This document shows, one piece after another, positions 63,235-64,000 of a stretch of 64,000 bases of DNA. Numbering within the stretch: the first letter of the stretch is position 1; every line of letters begins with the position of its first letter. Source of the DNA: Desulfurococcaceae archaeon (GTDB lineage: Archaea > Thermoproteota > Thermoprotei_A > Sulfolobales > Desulfurococcaceae); NCBI GenBank assembly GCA_038845865.1, contig JAWBQJ010000001.1, forward strand, positions 496,001 to 560,000. Direction: 5' to 3'. The translations under genes and the position numbers were made by a program. The notes under the pieces were generated by a model. It was not told the origin of the DNA, did not search any database, and saw nothing but the letters and a program-made list of their open reading frames with translations.

Positions 63235-63942
63235 GTGAGCTCCGTTACTTCGATTAAGCACCACGACAAGTACTTTGCCGTATACGTAGTTGAACTTGAT
63301 GACGGTAGCGTAAGGCTCGCCACGAGAAACCTCGTACCCGGACATAGAGTATACGGCGAGAAGCTGTTCAAATACAACAACGTTGAGTACCGTGAATGGA
63401 ACGCCTTTAGGAGTAAGCTGGCTGCGGCCCTCATGAACGGGCTGGCTGAGCAGCCTATCTCGGAAGGAGACTCTATACTCTATCTCGGAGTAGCATCCGG
63501 TACAACGGCTAGTCACATATCAGACATTGTTGGACCCAGCGGTAGGATCTATGGAGTAGATGTCGCGCCTAGGGTAATGAGGGAGTTCATAATGGTAGCA
63601 GATGTAAGGAAAAACCTGTTTCCAATATTAGGTGATGCCAGGAAACCGCAGGAATACCGGCACGTAGTCGAGACGGTTGAGGGAATTTACGCCGACATCG
63701 CACAACCAGAACAAGCAGCGATAGTGACCGCTAACGCCGACATGTTCTTGAAAGATGGTGGTTACCTACTACTCGCAATTAAAGCTAGGAGCATCGACGT
63801 GACCAAGGAACCCAGCGAGATCTATAGGAAGGAGATAAATACCTTGAAGGAACGGGGGTTCGAAATAGTAGATGTGGTGCACCTGGAGCCTTACGATAAG
63901 GACCACGCAATGATATACGCGAGGTTCCATAGAGGTAAATAG
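63235..63942 (+). CDS. flpA: Fibrillarin-like 2'-O-methyltransferase
   Basis: 235 aa SAM-dependent methyltransferase of the C/D RNP. Motifs: YREWNAFRSKLAAALMNGL (fibrillarin signature WNPFRSKLAAA, here W-NAF-RSKLAAA), SILYLGVASGTTASHISDIVG (SAM motif I), YGVDVAPRVMRE, VEGIYADIAQPEQA and LLLAIKARSIDV with the catalytic Lys/Asp set. GTG start 15 bp after nop5, preceded by AAGGTGGTGAGG. The 58 bp after its stop to the window end contain no gene. Confidence 0.96.
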   Translation: MSSVTSIKHHDKYFAVYVVELDDGSVRLATRNLVPGHRVYGEKLFKYNNVEYREWNAFRSKLAAALMNGLAEQPISEGDSILYLGVASGTTASHISDIVGPSGRIYGVDVAPRVMREFIMVADVRKNLFPILGDARKPQEYRHVVETVEGIYADIAQPEQAAIVTANADMFLKDGGYLLLAIKARSIDVTKEPSEIYRKEINTLKERGFEIVDVVHLEPYDKDHAMIYARFHRGK

Positions 63943-64000
63943 TTTATCTTACCGGCTTCACTATATTTTAACGAACATGCGTTGCCGGGTATAGTGGTTT

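Overview
The window looks like a chromosomal core region of a hyperthermophilic Thermoproteota (Crenarchaeota) species, probably Desulfurococcales-like; I cannot name the genus. The evidence is the split RNA polymerase A subunit (A' then A'') with an unsplit B subunit, subunits H, P and K, TFB and TFE-beta factors, Orc1/Cdc6, a CdvA-type division protein, a thermosome, Cdc48, GatDE, a Nop5-fibrillarin operon, ribosomal proteins S8e and S30e, SRP19, tRNAs with bulge-helix-bulge introns, and frequent GTG/TTG starts with GGTGAT-type ribosome binding sites. Genes are tightly packed and often overlap by 1-8 bp. I see no insertion sequence, CRISPR array or prophage.

Layout. 1-6.7 kb: leftward rpoH-rpoB-rpoA1-rpoA2. 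6.7-12.5 kb: intron-containing tRNA-Ala(GGC), Orc1/Cdc6, a DUF99 protein, GTP-type PEP carboxykinase, intron-containing tRNA-Gln(TTG), TFB, aIF1 and rpoP. 12.5-21.5 kb: an agmatinase-like enzyme, glyS, two unknown proteins, a radical SAM/TRAM protein, a PhoU-like protein, tRNA-splicing endonuclease, UbiX and Sua5. 21.5-26.3 kb: tmcA and cdc48. 26.6-31.3 kb: a secreted beta-rich protein, a KaiC-like ATPase, a phosphoribosyltransferase, pyrG and a KaiC-associated HTH/coiled-coil regulator. 31.3-37.7 kb: TatD, a HAD phosphatase, a B12/radical SAM protein, TFE-beta, a second TFB with gar1, SRP19 and S8e. 37.8-48.5 kb: cis-prenyltransferase, a coiled-coil protein, ADP-forming acyl-CoA synthetase subunits, TldD/TldE, CdvA, enolase and signal peptidase. 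48.5-58 kb: type IA topoisomerase, M50 protease overlapping rpoK, thermosome and a set of poorly known genes including a PPP phosphatase. 58.3-64 kb: gatD-gatE, rps30e (54 codons), nop5-flpA.

The genes fit together around transcription (five RNAP subunits, two TFBs, TFE-beta), RNA maturation (EndA for the two intron-bearing tRNAs, TmcA, Sua5, Gar1, Nop5/fibrillarin) and translation (GlyRS, GatDE that would amidate Glu on the tRNA-Gln encoded here, aIF1, S8e, S30e).

The most useful less obvious signals are five candidate box C/D guide RNAs in intergenic or 5'-leader DNA, each with box geometry and most with a TATA element about 25 bp upstream; two genes whose real N-termini seem to lie upstream of any ATG/GTG/TTG (a TatD hydrolase with an apparent CTG start and a Lys-rich protein with an apparent ATT start); a radical SAM enzyme with an interrupted cysteine motif; several operator-like palindromes beside regulator genes; and GC-rich intergenic stretches that may be structured RNA. 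No single undescribed multi-gene system stands out. All calls were made by reading the sequence; no database or folding search was run.
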